A DNA stretch of 64,000 nucleotides from Macrobrachium rosenbergii (GCF_040412425.1 NC_089792.1:21851361-21915360); one strand, 5' to 3'. Counted from the first letter of the stretch, positions 34,086 to 46,432 are shown. Made by a program: numbers and translations. The notes: generated by a model from the sequence alone, not told the origin.

Positions 34086-35183
34086 CACGTTACACTGTTT
34101 TTATTTCTTATTTTTCCATTCACATATCCCTTATCTCATATTACACATGCCCCATTCTTAACTCCCATTTACAACACCTATATATTTGCCTGTTAATTGA
34201 TTTTGACAAGTGCACGTGTTCACAAGACGCCTTACATTCTCAGGGAGCTGAGCTTTTGTTCAACTCCCAAACCTATTCTCTGGAAGTAGAATTTTTCACT
34301 TACAACCTCTTAGCTCTTCTTTGAATGAGATGCAGAGCTAGGACTGAACACCATCTGACGAATCACTGCACATGTTGAAGCAATTGACAGCTTTACCCTT
34401 ATCAGTCCTCCAAAGAGGCTACACTTCCCTATTATGCTTGGCAGGTGTGCAAACAATGCAGTAGCGATAGGCGTAAAACCATAAGAATTTCCTTTGTCAT
34501 TCTGGTCTGGGAATTCAGTAAGGTCCAGTTTAGCAGCCTCTTCACTTATAGTCAATTTTCACCTTCAATGACCTCGTTCCTCCCAACATATTTGTACTAG
34601 GTGATGCTACATAATCTCTTAAAGAATTAAGTTACTTCATTTCTGTTGCAGAGTTGAAAAATTATCATACTCCAAGAACGTGTTCTTAAAGCACCAGCAA
34701 TTGTTGCACCTTCTACTTTGCAATAGTCACATGATAAATCTCCTATGGAGGCAAATATGGATGAATAACACCCCAGTTACCAGAAGTTACACACCCTGCT
34801 CGCCTACCAGCCCTTGTCTTAGTACACTTGAACACGAAGTCTAACTGTCCTGTCTTTTATCAGACTTCCCTTTTGTTTTTTTCTGTATGTACTTTTATAT
34901 ATTTTGCTAAATTTTAGTAGATAAAGCATTCCATTTTCACCGTTGCTTAAAATTAAACTTTTATCATTTTTATATTTTAGAATTTTTATATTTTCTCACA
35001 GAGTCACGACTTTGAGTTTCTTTGATCCGGCAGTTGGGGTAAAGAGATATTGTATCGAAGTTGGCCATGATTGAAGTAGCCTGTAAATTCACATTTGTTA
35101 TATAATTATAAAACCCTAAAGAAATTAACGTCCGTTCATTACTGTGTGACAGTATGTTTTTTATAGTTCCCAATGCAGCTTTG

Positions 35184-35189
35184 AATAAA
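35184..35189 (+). promoter_or_regulatory. candidate polyadenylation signal of the SLC17-like gene
   Basis: AATAAA on the + strand, the first canonical hexamer I find after the transporter stop, about 1.2 kb downstream and beyond a (TA)n array. The hexamer is common in AT-rich DNA, so this is only a candidate. Confidence 0.25.
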
Positions 35190-35686
35190 AAAGTTCAGGT
35201 GTAAAATAAAAAATCTTTCCCTCGGAATCAATAAACAAAGAGCTGCCAGTTCACAGAAAACCATACTACTGTTAAGACCTCTACAGTCAGCAGTACAGGA
35301 ACATTATATAAATGCTTGTAAAATATATATAACTAAACATGAAGGATTTCAAAATACGTATAAAATCACAAAATAAAAAAGACAAGAACTTAGAATTTCA
35401 GAAAATTTTCTGATTAGATTAATAAAACCATCTTTAAATTCAGGTGAATGTTCATTTAATTTTTATGTAATGAAAATATGATTTCTGTACCTTTAATTCT
35501 ATTAATATACAAGGTTTTGCTACGTATTTCCATTCTATACCTTATTTTAAGTTTATTTGAAATGACACCAGAGAGTGTTTTAACCTCAAATGAATAATTA
35601 GAAAGATGCAAGTTGTACTAGTTGTAAATGTACTTTTTATTGAGATTCCCTTAAATGCACTTTATATTGAGATTCCAGAGATCAAC

Positions 35687-35695
<9 letters not shown>

Positions 35696-35746
<51 letters not shown>
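35696..35746. repeat. (TA)n microsatellite
   Basis: About 25 TA units. Confidence 0.95.
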
Positions 35747-35748
<2 letters not shown>

Positions 35749-36330
35749 TTTTCATTTAATTGTGTCTTTAAATGTTCGATCAACTTCTTCAAGTTGCATG
35801 ATATTAAACTAGGTTAAGCTGGCCCATGTGTTTTAATACCCAAACTATCTCTACTATTTTTAATCCACTCGGTATAATGACTCGGCATCAGATTTGCATC
35901 TTTGACACGGGCCTTGAATCACTGATGCAAGCTTCACTTGAAGACTTAAATGAGGCCTTCCGGTTCCAGTGAGTTATGAATGCTGGTCTATATTTGATAA
36001 TCAAGAATCTTAGATCCATATACTTCCATGTGTTCCCTTGTCACTTCTGTGGTCTATCCTCGTGTTGTTAAGTCTGTGTTGATGATTACTAGACAATATA
36101 TTACAAATAAAAACTGCTCCTAAGAGTAGGTCATGTGTGCAATGCTGTTGCAACTCCTACTGCTCTCTTTCTTCTTACAAAATCCCCATTTCTTTAACAC
36201 TTTTAATATGATTCTTTGGTGTAGATGGTGTAATAATCATTTTATTAAGGTCTAATTTTTATATGGCAAAACAAGAGTATGATTTTTTCTAGATAGAATC
36301 AGGGCTCTTGAAGTGAAATGAAAATTAAGC

Positions 36331-36632
36331 AGAAATTTGTATTTTTCCTAACATGCAAGCCCACAACATCCTGAGATTAGGAATATCGTTAGGCGCGCAT
36401 GCGCAGACGGCTATGATAGACTCGCTTTGAAGAGTAGCTCTATTTTAGGTACTTAAGGCATACCCTGTACCTCGTACGATGTACCCTCAATTGTGAATTA
36501 GCCGGGGTGGCACCGTGCCACACGTTCGCCGATGGAGGAGGTGAGAGAGATCGGGCAAGAGGGTTGGAACGAGGAGGGAAATTAAGTCGCGTGATGTTGT
36601 GGGTTTGTATGTTAGGAAAAATACAAATTTCT
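36331..36632. mobile_element. MITE with 41-bp inverted ends
   Basis: The left end (agaaatttgtatttttccta ... cccacaacatc) is repeated inverted at 36592-36632 with about 3 mismatches. The inner ~220 bp is non-coding. A direct copy of part of the left end (acccacaacatcctg-gattagg) follows at 36665-36690, so a second partial element abuts it. Confidence 0.7.
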
Positions 36633-36784
36633 CTTTCATTTGTCATTTGCTCCGATATTGATACAAACCCACAACATCCTGTGATTAGGAAACTCATAGA
36701 GAGGAGGGAGGACGATCTCTCCAAATAAACAACAATTAGCAAGAAAGCTACATGACAAAGAATGTTTAAAGAATAATACTCACT

Positions 36785-37640
36785 CTTCTCATGGAATTCC
36801 GTGGACATCTAAGCAATGTGACGGAGCTATTGAGTCAGCTCTACATTGTTACCCATTATCATCAAATTCCTTATTTGTCAATTATAGATTGTGGTCCCGG
36901 GAGATATGCCATTTGGAGAGAGTTGAATAGCGAGAGAGAGGAGTTCATTGCAAACATACTTGATGAAGTGTTTTTGGAGAGGGGTACTGTGAAGAAGCAT
37001 TAATGGATAATGCGCTGGGTTTTCATTGTGAGGTTGTTGGTTATGTACTGAGTAAGTGGATGGTCAAGCCGCTATTCAGAGCAGCATACAGACCAAGTGG
37101 TAATGGAATTATAGAAAGACACCATCGCACTATTAACAGGATGGCTGAAAGAGGCAATATTTCTCCCCAGGAAGCAGTATATTGGTACAATGTTACTCCA
37201 AGAAATGGTATAGATCCCACCTCTGTTCTGCAGTAGGCTGTGTTACGTTATGAGTTGGGTAGGGCTTCTGAATACAGACTTGGGGAAAAAAAAAAAAAAA
37301 AAAAAAAACAAGTCAACAGCAGTAAAGATAGGTGAGGAGGTATGAGTAAAACTTCCAGAGGCAAAATGCACATCGAAGTGGAAGAAAGGAAAGGTAACGG
37401 GCATAAATTAAAAAAAATAATGTAATGGTTAATGGTACCCCTCGTTCACATACTGGATATTCTCCCTGTGGTTGAGCTTGAAGAGGAGACTCAGGATTTT
37501 GAGAGCGTAAGTAAGGATGGAGAGGAGGTGGAGGATGCCCAGTGTCCAACTGAAGATGAGGAACTTCTTGTGCCAGGAGAACACAGGTGAGCATAAGAGC
37601 GGAAATACCCACAAAGGGATAGGCGTCCTCCTAAATGGAT
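36785..37640 (+). mobile_element. LTR-retrotransposon integrase remnant (Ty3/Gypsy-like)
   Basis: Broken + strand frames show an integrase core order: a YLSIIDCGPGRYAIWR-type strand with the first Asp, a DNALGF segment for the second Asp, then YRPSGNGIIERHHRT with the catalytic Glu. A C-terminal N-G-T-P-R segment follows near 37435. There are stops at about 37000 and after 37234 and an A-run at 37286-37308. Protease and reverse transcriptase are not adjacent, and no LTR is seen. Old and inactive. Confidence 0.65.
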
Positions 37641-37677
37641 GACTGATTAAACTGATTAAACTGAAATTTGTCTGCAT

Positions 37678-38061
37678 TTTAGTTTTCTGTAAAAGAAAAC
37701 TATTGTGTCTGTCTGCCCAGCATTTTTCTGTCCGCCCTCAGATCTTAAAAACTACTGAGGCTAGATGGCTGCAAATTGGTAAATTGATCATCCACCCTTC
37801 ACTCGTCAAACGTACCAAATTACAGCCCTCTAGCCTCAGTAGTTTTTTATTTTTATTTAAGGTTAAAGTTGGCCATAATCGCGCATCTAGCAACGATATA
37901 GGCCAGGCCACCATCATCGTCCCGTGGTTAAAGTTTCATGGGCTGTGTCTCATACAGCATTATACCGAGACCTCCGAAAGATAGATCTATTTTCGGTGGC
38001 CTTGATTATACGGTGTACAGAAAACTCAAATGACCGAAGAAACTTCTGCGCATTTTTTACT
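37678..38061 (+). mobile_element. hairpin-chain element HC, copy A
   Basis: It begins TTTAGTTTTCTGTAAAAG and ends with GTACAGAAAACTC, a diverged GAAGAAACTTC hairpin and a T-run. Internal features match the other copies: a palindrome around AAAAACTACTGAGGCTAGA / CTAGCCTCAGTAGTTTTT, ACGATATAGG, GTGGTTAAAGTTTCATGGGC, and a CCGAAAGATAGATCTATTTTCGG hairpin. Non-coding. Confidence 0.75.
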
Positions 38062-38945
38062 TAATTTTTTTTTTGTAGTAATTGATTCATTCCGTTTAAT
38101 TTCTTATTTGGTTTCCTTGATTTGTTTTTGTTTGTTTTAATCTTAAGATCAATGGGGGGTGTGTGGTAGATTTTAGAAATTAGAATTATTGGCAACTACT
38201 TTTCTGGCAACCCTATATGGGGAGGTTAGCGGGTGAGTGCGTCTGTTGGAATTTTGAATTCGTTGGGTTAGGTAGGTTGTGACTTGTGAACGCCATCGTA
38301 GGACATTGTGTTGACTTCTCTAATTAGGCTAACTGTGAAGTTAGTTTGTGGCCGTTCTTCCATCGTAATAAGGTAAGAGATTACATACAGTATGTTTAAT
38401 AGCTATGTGAGAAGGCTGTAAATTATAATGACGTTGTCATGCACCCATGAACTATGTTAGTTCCAATGATAATTTGTGGGACAAATCGTCTCTGCTTGGT
38501 AATAGTAGTTGTAGCTTCCGTATACAGCAAAATAATCGTGTTCTTGATGCTGCTAAAACATATTTCAAATCAACTTAATGAAACTGTGCTTTATGAAATG
38601 AAAATAATAGACATTGACCTTCGGTGTTTATAGTTATGGAGGGTAGCAAATTAACATCCTCAAAATTTATATGATATATAAATGTACTACATATTTTCAC
38701 CTTCATGTAGCTTAGCAGACAACGACATAAAATATGGGAATTGAAAATCTTTCACAGTTACGTACTGCCATGTGCAATAGGTTCTCATTCATAAACATTT
38801 AGGCAGCCGTAGGGTACATGGACATTAATTAATTAATTGTGGGTTATCTGGGCAAACAACAGAATAGTTATAACAGCTTCGAGGTGACCTCTGCCAGGAA
38901 TGTCGAGGCCAGAAGGCAGACCACCTCGTTCCTAGGCCGAGTCCT

Positions 38946-39150
38946 TTAATTCCGAATGCAGAATGAGTATTCGCTATTTCCACAGTCATGTTCCTTGAGC
39001 AAATAGCCTTGCGAAACGTCTATTATTGCGCAGCTGCTTCCAGAAGACGGTTGAGTGTTAGCCCAGTTTTTGGGTTTTACGGAGACATTGTTGACCCATT
39101 GCTTGTTTCTCATGTTAACCCAGGCGTTATTTGGTAGCAACCCGGGTTAG
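38946..39150 (-). CDS. PAN/mucin/CTLD protein, exon 6: C-terminal half of CTLD, stop
   Basis: Acceptor ttttcatttcag at 39151; TAA at 38948-38946. From 39140 the frame reads NNAWVNMRNKQWVNN, KPKNWANTQPSS, SSCAIIDVSQGYLLKEHDC and EYSFCIRN. That is the W-x-G-like core, the N-W-x-x-x-Q-P loop and the last three cysteines of a CTLD. Entered in phase 1 from exon 5, the frame gives ANPG and then runs to a TGA. One extra base between CCGGG and TTGC (39141-39138) would restore continuity. The other two entry frames are also closed, so a one-base loss here is the simplest explanation. Confidence 0.78.
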
Positions 39151-39200
39151 CTGAAATGAAAAGAGATTCAGTGTACATTTATTAAATTTTCAGTAAATAT

Positions 39201-39205
<5 letters not shown>

Positions 39206-39228
<23 letters not shown>
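39206..39228. repeat. short (TA)n microsatellite
   Basis: About 11 TA units, then ATACATACATGCATAC-type degenerate repeats, in the region downstream of the lectin gene's last acceptor. Confidence 0.85.
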
Positions 39229-39232
<4 letters not shown>

Positions 39233-39329
39233 ACATACATACATGCATACATATACATATTTTTCGCATATCCAGAGATGCAAAGAAATATAACTCCAAG
39301 CCTGAAAGAAAATGAGAAATAATTGCAAA

Positions 39330-39420
39330 AACCATCATCCCCAGGAGGGGATTTGAACCATCGTGCTTTAGTTAAGAGAATAGATATTGTCATTTAGCCC
39401 ATTATACTCCAAAGAACGGA
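39330..39420 (-). repeat. possible tRNA-derived SINE fragment
   Basis: The minus strand carries GATGGTTCAAATCCCCTCC, a good Pol III B box, preceded about 50 bp upstream by an A-box-like AATGGGCTAAATGA. No tRNA cloverleaf is convincing, so a SINE or degenerate tRNA is likelier than a working tRNA gene. Confidence 0.4.
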
Positions 39421-39712
39421 ATAAAACTATTTCGGCTTCATACGTCCGTATATCTGATGAATTTAATTACATTTTGCTGGAACTGGGGTAGAACCAAACT
39501 CACATCATAATAGAGTGTTTTGGCTGTTATTGCTTTTAAGCTGAGGTTTATTTATGTAGAATCAAATGGTCACTTTTTGGGTACGGTTATCACTGACATC
39601 CAGCTGAGAAGTAACTGTTGAGCGCACACCCTTTAATAAGATTTGGTTTACGGTGTTATGATTTACGCTAGAATGAGATTTCATCTCTGATGACACGATA
39701 TATATACAGTAT

Positions 39713-39838
<126 letters not shown>

Positions 39839-40012
39839 CAGAGCAATTGACCTAAAATTTATATCTAAGAATCGTATAATCATTTGCTCACTCTTTAAAT
39901 TTAGAGATCGGCTCCCCAGGCAACAAAACCTACCTCAATCTCATTTTTTTTTTTATACACCTGTATATACTGATGGCTGGAAATAGAGATACTGCAAATC
40001 ACAGACACTCAC

Positions 40013-40165
40013 CTGTGTAGAAGCTTGTCAGACTTTCAAACTCATTTTGGTTTTGTGGTAAATAGAGGGTCTCTCCAGTTCCACAGCCAGCTGAAGCGTT
40101 GGTCCCAGTCACTCGACCTGTCCCGGGTTTCAGGCACCCAGCTGTTCCCACAGTAGTACACCCTG
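40013..40165 (-). CDS. PAN/mucin/CTLD protein, exon 5: N-terminal half of CTLD
   Basis: 153 bp, phase 1 on both sides. The acceptor reads gattacagCAG, a tandem NAG/NAG site that could add or drop one residue; the donor is TACACAG|gtgagt. It encodes GCTTVGTAGCLKPGTG, a sequon (NAS), and CGTGETLYLPQNQNEFES followed by LTSFY. The C-x(n)-L-x-x-P-x-N-Q-x-E-F-x-x-L pattern matches the first helix and strand region of invertebrate CTLDs, with an atypical front end lacking the usual W of helix 1. Confidence 0.77.
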
Positions 40166-40859
40166 CTGTAATCAAATGGTCAAAGCATTACATTGTGTAG
40201 ACGTAATAGATTATAATGGGATAACCATGGACGGTCTCTGAGAGCCTTTATTAGTAGACTGGGTGCCTCATGAAAACCTGGACTGAGTGTCTTGAAATTA
40301 ATAGATTTATATGCGTTCACACCAAGACATCTCGTAGGAGGTTATCACTTACAGTCAGCTTTGCCTTCAGATATGACTAAAGATTCTTTGCAGTGTTCCT
40401 TCTGTCCCCAGCCGCAGAGTTTTCTGCCTAGTACTTTTTAGCTTTCTTTTGCATCATTTAAATGAACACCTGTTCTTGGAAAAACAGGAGGCTTAGAACC
40501 TTCGGAAAAGGAACAGATCTGTTTTGATATAGTATAGTAATACGCAGTTAATGGCTATGGCTCAGAGAGGTTTCGCTTCAGCTGAAAATAAATGCAATTT
40601 ATCCATAAAAGAAAACCGCTCAGGTACAATTCGGGAACATACGAGTACATGGTGGAGATTCTCAAATCTGCAATTGTGTGTGTGTGTGTGTGTGAGTGTA
40701 GATTCCAGTTTCTCCTGCGCTTAAACTAGATGGCTCTGTTACTCACTGCCAAAATGATAAGGCAGCCCTTTTGGCTGATATTTTATACAACAATCAGAGC
40801 AATGAGAAATTCAATATAAACTGTCCCGGTTTTTTTAAGTTAAACTGAATACATTAATT

Positions 40860-42570
40860 TTCTGATCCGGGAAATTGAGCAATTTTTGCTTGACCATGAT
40901 GCCTTTGGATCTATAGACCCAAGTATTGCTTTAATTAATACCTTAGCTTCTACGTTGTCTACTGTTTTTCATAAGTCAGCTAGTAAGGTTTTTGTCAGCT
41001 GTTGGAGGACTAGTATTATTACTTTATTAGGAAAACATATTTGTAATATTTCTATCCTGTCAACTACCATCTAGTTCCTTTAAATCTAGAATTATCTAAA
41101 CTTTTTTAATAAGCTGGTGAAATGTTTGAACGACTCTGGTGAGCATACTCATCTGTTGTTTACTTTACAGTTTGGTTTCCACAGGGGCCTGGGTACTTGT
41201 GATGCTCTTCTTTGATTTCCAGTGTCATTTAGAAATCCCTGAGTACACCACACGAAGTGCGTATGACTGGTCTTGACTTTGGTGTTGCTTTTGACATTGC
41301 AGAGCATGAGGTCTTTGTTTTCAGACTTGAACAAATGACAGTTGGTGGACATTTCTTTGTGTTATCATTGAGTTTTAACCATTGATTGCAAACAGTAATA
41401 ACTGATGAGTACTATAGTGACTACAGGAATGTAATTCCAGGTTCCCTAGGGTAGTATTATTGGCCTTTTACTTTTATTTATGTATGCTATAATGGGTGGT
41501 TTGGCCTTCAAAAGAAGCTTATTGCTTTTCCAAATGATGCCCCTATCTTTGCATGTATCCAATCTACTTAGCATAGACCTTAGTTGCTGAATCTATTAAC
41601 GGAGATTTAGCCAAAATTAGTTCATGGTGCAAATACTTGGGAGATGAAGTTGAATTAACAATCACAGAATGATTATCAGTAGGTCTAGCACTACGCAGAT
41701 TTTTTCACTGACACTTCCATCTACGAATTGCAACTCGTTTAAATTTTTAAGTATCATTCATGATGGTAAATCCACTTATAAAAACCGAACTATCTCTTCT
41801 TCATTTGCACAAAAGGCTTATTTTAGGGGAAAATCTTTCGTGGTTTATAGGGAACCGTTTATCCTGAGGAAATGTTCTTATTCTGTTATTTTACCATGTT
41901 GTGAACATTGTTCCCATGTTTAGCCTGGTTCAACCGACTTCGCCTTCAGTTTTTTTACCAGAGCTTGAATTCTGCTAAATTTCTTATCCCTGGTCTTTGC
42001 ATTCATATCTTCCGAAACTGTGCAAGTTTCTTTTACAGTCTTGCTTTTTAGTTTTCTGTAAAAGGAAACTATTTTGCCGGTTTTGTTTGTGCGTCCGCAC
42101 TTTATTCTGTCCGCACTTTTTTCTGTGCGCCCTCAGATCTTAAAAACTACTGAGGCTAGAGGGCTGCAAATTATGTGTGTTGATCATCTACCCTCCAATC
42201 ATCAAACGCACCCAAATGCAACCCTCTAGCTTCAGTACTTTTTTTCTTATTAAGGTTAAGGTTAGTCATAATTGTGCTTCTGGTAACGATATAGGATAGG
42301 CCACCACAGGGCCGTGGTTAAAGTTTCATGGGCCGCGGCTAATACAGCGTTATACCGAGACCGCCGAAAGATAGATCTACTTTGGTAGCCTTGATTATAC
42401 GCTTTAGCGTCTGTACAGAAAACTCAATTGTGCCGAAGAAACTTCGGCGTACTTTTTACTTGTTTTATGTGAGGCTCACTTTGACCTTTCTCTGACTCAG
42501 TTATGGAATGATCTTCCTAACCTATAGCTGAATCACTGGAAATTCAGAAGTTCAACCTTGGTGCAAATGA
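40860..42570 (+). mobile_element. decayed non-LTR reverse transcriptase with an HC element inserted
   Basis: + strand fragments in order: FGFHRGLGTCDALL (the G-F-x-x-G-x-G-T-x-D-A-L block), LDFGVAFDI-type (RT D-x-x-x-A-F-D), VPGSLG/IIGLLLL-type (P-Q-G-S-x-x-G-P-L-L-F), then FPNDAPIF-like. After the HC element at 42046-42462, the C-terminal L-W-N-D-L-P motif appears. Stops and frameshifts are throughout. It lies between lectin exons 5 and 4 on the opposite strand. Confidence 0.62.
42046..42462 (+). mobile_element. hairpin-chain element HC, copy B
   Basis: Begins TTTTTAGTTTTCTGTAAAAG and ends GCCGAAGAAACTTCGGCG then a T-run and ACTTG. The most complete copy in the + orientation, with all hairpins recognisable. 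It interrupts the retrotransposon remnant at 40860-42570 shortly before that element's L-W-N-D-L-P motif. Confidence 0.78.
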
Positions 42571-42744
42571 TTTTTTGTTTAACTGTGATATGAGTCTCAT
42601 TTTCATAGTTTGTTTGTCAACTATCTTATTCTATTTTGCTTTTTATATTATTTGATCTTCTTTGTTATTTCTGATAGTTTATAGTTTATTCTTTAATTCT
42701 GTTTCTGAACTCGACTACTTTTAATATCTTGTTTCTGAACTAAT

Positions 42745-42941
42745 ATAATAATAATAATAATAATAATATAATAATAATCTTACTTTTCTTATCATGCCCA
42801 TTTTTATATGGCTTTTTGATTTGGCTTTTTGGGGTAGACTTTGTAGTATCGATCGGCTGCCCTTTGACATCCAACTAGGATTGTTCAATATAATAATAAT
42901 AATAATAATAATAATTTTAATAATAATAATAATAATAATAA
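42745..42941. repeat. (TAA)n arrays, probably a retrotransposon tail
   Basis: Three TAA-rich tracts (42745-42777, 42890-42914, 42919-42941) follow the reverse-transcriptase remnant; TAA repeats are typical tails of non-LTR elements. Confidence 0.6.
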
Positions 42942-43079
42942 TTCATTCCATCTGGTCTCATCCTACAAAGCACTTTAATTTCTTTAACTTTACCCTGCTC
43001 TAATTTTCACATGTCATTTATGATCTATTCTCTGATTCTAGAAATGTGACCTAATGCTCTAAAACTAAAAATAATGTAA

Positions 43080-44280
43080 TAAAAATAAATAAAAATAAAA
43101 AATAGTAATTAACTAATTGAGAAAGTTAGACGAATAACACACAAAGGTTTAACAAAGGAACAGAGGTGTGAGCTTAAAAAGATATCTGCTTGTAGAGCGG
43201 GTGTTTTGTGTGAGGATTTTTTTATTGTAGTAAAGGGTAAATGTATGTGGCGTCGACAGATTTGTAAAAGCTTTGGAAAGATAAGATAGAGATGCAACAT
43301 GGAGAGTGCTGGCGTGCATACTGTGGAAGGTAATTAGCTGAGAGTGACTGAAAACGTGTAAAAAGAAAGCGAAGCTTTGTTTAGAATATGTAGCTGGGAG
43401 AGTTTCTTGCAAAAGTGGGTCTCAAGCAAGGGTGGCCATTTTATGGTTAAAGTGATGAGAGAATTCTGCAAAAGGGGAGACGTAGTTGTAAACATACGGG
43501 ATAATAAAAGCAATTGTGGTTGGAGAGTAAATTGGTTTTCTGCTGATCAAACAGTGTTGACTTTTGTTAGTGAAGAGGAACTGCTGGGGCGGGAAGAGAC
43601 TGTAACGGTGTTCATAAGGAGAGAAAGATGAAAGTACATGTGAGGAAAAGAAAGGAAAAAAAAAAGAGGTAACAAATGTTAACACCGATGGTGGAATAAT
43701 GGAAGCAGTTGTTAAGTATGGGTATTTGGGGGTAAATGTAACGAATGATGGAAGTTTGGAAGAAGAGGTGAATCACAGTAAAAGTGAAGCGTGAAAAAAG
43801 AAGCCGGGTGTGTGTGTAAAGGTTTTGAAGAGGAGAGTTTCTATGAGCAGGAGTTAAATTACATAAAAGTATTTTTGAACCAAATATCCTTTATGAAAGT
43901 GAAATATGGGTGTTGAATGTGAGGGAAAGAGAAAAGTATGAAGGTATTAAGACGAAGCATTTTAATACTACATATGAAGAACTAAAAGGATGACAAGTGC
44001 AAAAACTATAAAACCATCAAAAAGGTTAATCTAGGTAAAAAGACGAATTAGATTGTTTTGGATGGTCTGGGCAAGTGGCGAGAATGGGCGATAACAGGAT
44101 AGGGAAAGGAGGGTAACTCTGCAGATTTGGGAGGAAGGAGAGGAAGATATATAAGAGGTACTGGAACGGAAGGGCCTTCATAACCAGCCGGAAAGATACA
44201 GGGAATGGCATAGGCAGCTCGATGAGGTTATAGCTCGGGAAGTTCCCTGCACAAGGAATTCATCCCTGATTCAGTGATTT
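43080..44280 (+). mobile_element. decayed non-LTR reverse transcriptase, another clade
   Basis: Broken + strand frames around 43430-44200 contain, in order, a WFSADQTVLTFVSEEEL block (corresponding to F-A-D-D-T-x-L-x-A-x-S-E-E-x-L), KYGYLGVNVTNDGSLEEEV (K-Y-L-G-x-x-x-x-x-D-G-x-x-x-x-E-V), a K-S-I-F-E-P-N-I-L-Y-E-S block and a C-terminal GKGL/WRQ-type end. The core A-D-D has become A-D-Q. Inactive. Confidence 0.65.
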
Positions 44281-44289
44281 AGGTGATGC

Positions 44290-46040
44290 TCCCTAATCAT
44301 TCTTGGCCTTGACACAAATCATGTTAACATCCAAAGCGGCGACTTAGGCCACCACGGACCCTTTCTAAATTATATTCTAAATTTTCATCATGGAACATGC
44401 ACTAACACAACAACAAATATTAATTATACTTAAACAATATGACCAGAATGGAAATAGTATCCATTACACTCAAGAAAAAAATGCTGACATTTACTGGAAA
44501 AAATCAAATTTATTTTGGCCTATTTACATGGTGTAAAGACGTCATTCAGTTGTATGAGAGAGAGAGAGAGAACTTCACGTGTGGGACTGAATTGTAAACA
44601 TTAATTCTGATTACTGTTAAATTTGTTGTCTGGACCTCGGCATATGAATTTTGATCGCGGTATCTCACTTGTGAGAGAGATGAGAATGACCTAAGACCTA
44701 TGTGGCTTGGAAGGAAGAAAGTACGGTTGGGTTATCGAGATTTAGGATGAGGGCACAATACTAAACCTTGACAACCGAAAAGAAACGGTCCTTCTAATTT
44801 TGGCTAGTTTCTCATCACCGTGGAAAGTACCCTATGGCCAAGGAGTGTTTTGAAGAACCTCTCAAAGTCTTCCAGGACCCTCCCTTGCAAATTGGTGAGT
44901 TCCCAATGTTAATAAAAAGTTGCAGTGTTGCCGTGCAGCCATGCGTGTAGCTATGAATATAAGCATCGTGTATGGGGAAAATCAAAAGAAAAAATTACCA
45001 GACCTAATGGTCGGTAGCAGAAAACCAGAAGAGGGGAGGTAATGAAATCCAAAGAAAAAAACAAAAATAAAGAAATATTGAGTTTAGATATAGATTTTGG
45101 TGTGATGTGAATGGTTATTGCAAAGGTAAGCTGATATATCTTTAAGGCAAAACAGTAGCAACAGTGACAGGAGCATATAAACAAGACAGGGAAAGCATCA
45201 CTTTCAGATAAGTCGAATGAAAGCGAATAGGTCTATGTCAGTACTTTGGAAAAATCAGATGGGGTTGCGGATTACTCTCGAGAGTAAAAACTAAGATCTG
45301 TTTGATCGAGGGCAAAAAATTGATAAAGCCATTTTCAAAGTCAGAGTGCAGACCAATTAAATCTTGACAAGAAGACTACTTTACTCCTAAAATATACACC
45401 AACCCTACAGTGCAAGATCCTGAAAAGAAGATAACCATCATGATAGTGAGTCATGAAATTCCAATTGTCTCTACAAAATAGTCAAGAGATGATCACCCAC
45501 TCACGGATTTCTCGGACACAGCAAAGTTAAAATGCAAGACATAGCATTAGAGTACTAATATCAAAGAAAATATACCAGTCAAAAGCAATATTGTTAATAA
45601 GATATTTATACTGAATGGGATTAAGTGCATCCACCAGAATACTAAATGTAAGACGAAGGAACAATTAATCAGATGCAGCTTTTCCCTACACAAATATAAT
45701 CTCTATAAAATGATAAGCAGTGTACGTACATAAACCTTGCTCTGGCTGTAACTTCCGTCAGTAAAGCTATGTTAGTCTGCGGGCAATGAATCCCACGTTT
45801 AAGAATTGCTGTCGCCTAGCCCGTTGGCAGCCTCCCTCATCACTTGCCTCTACGAATGAAGGTAACTGGTAATGGTAGTGATAAGTTTTATAACTTGGTG
45901 ACCCACAAATGATTGTTGTGACCCAGTCTTTTGGGGGCCACCCAAAAGTTGGGATCCACCAAAAGGTTGGGTTTGAGGATGACATTTGTTTAGCTGATTT
46001 TCTTTGTAATCGCCTTTTATGAAGAGATATGATTTATTGT
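44290..46040. other. intron of the lectin-like gene (opposite strand), little recognised
   Basis: Sequence between retroelement remnants and TA arrays. 45770-45990 contains a repeat-like segment (gtgacccacaaatgattgttgtgacccag). No domain-bearing frame. Confidence 0.4.
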
Positions 46041-46042
46041 TG

Positions 46043-46121
<79 letters not shown>

Positions 46122-46164
46122 AATCATATTATATATATAAACAGTAAATCATATCTCTTCAAAA

Positions 46165-46231
<67 letters not shown>
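46043..46231. repeat. two (TA)n arrays flanking an inverted word
   Basis: TA arrays at 46043-46112 and 46168-46231. The word gaagagatatgattta before the first recurs inverted (taaatcatatctcttc) between them. Confidence 0.85.
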
Positions 46232-46233
<2 letters not shown>

Positions 46234-46311
46234 CAGGGTATATATATATTTAAATGTACATATATATATGTATGTGCATGTATGTATACATACATACATG
46301 CACACGTACAT

Positions 46312-46432
<121 letters not shown>

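Larger units (their letters stand above)
34082..36330. other. intergenic or 3' UTR sequence, nothing else recognised
   Basis: Between the transporter stop and the MITE at 36331. It holds one (TA)n tract and a candidate polyadenylation hexamer, but no domain-bearing frame. Confidence 0.45.

Noticed and set aside
34031..34324. Continuation of the transporter protein beyond 33978 or a second gene at 34016-34324
   Set aside because: The TGA at 33976 ends a conserved C-terminus of normal length; the later frame is a TA array plus unrelated AT-rich sequence.
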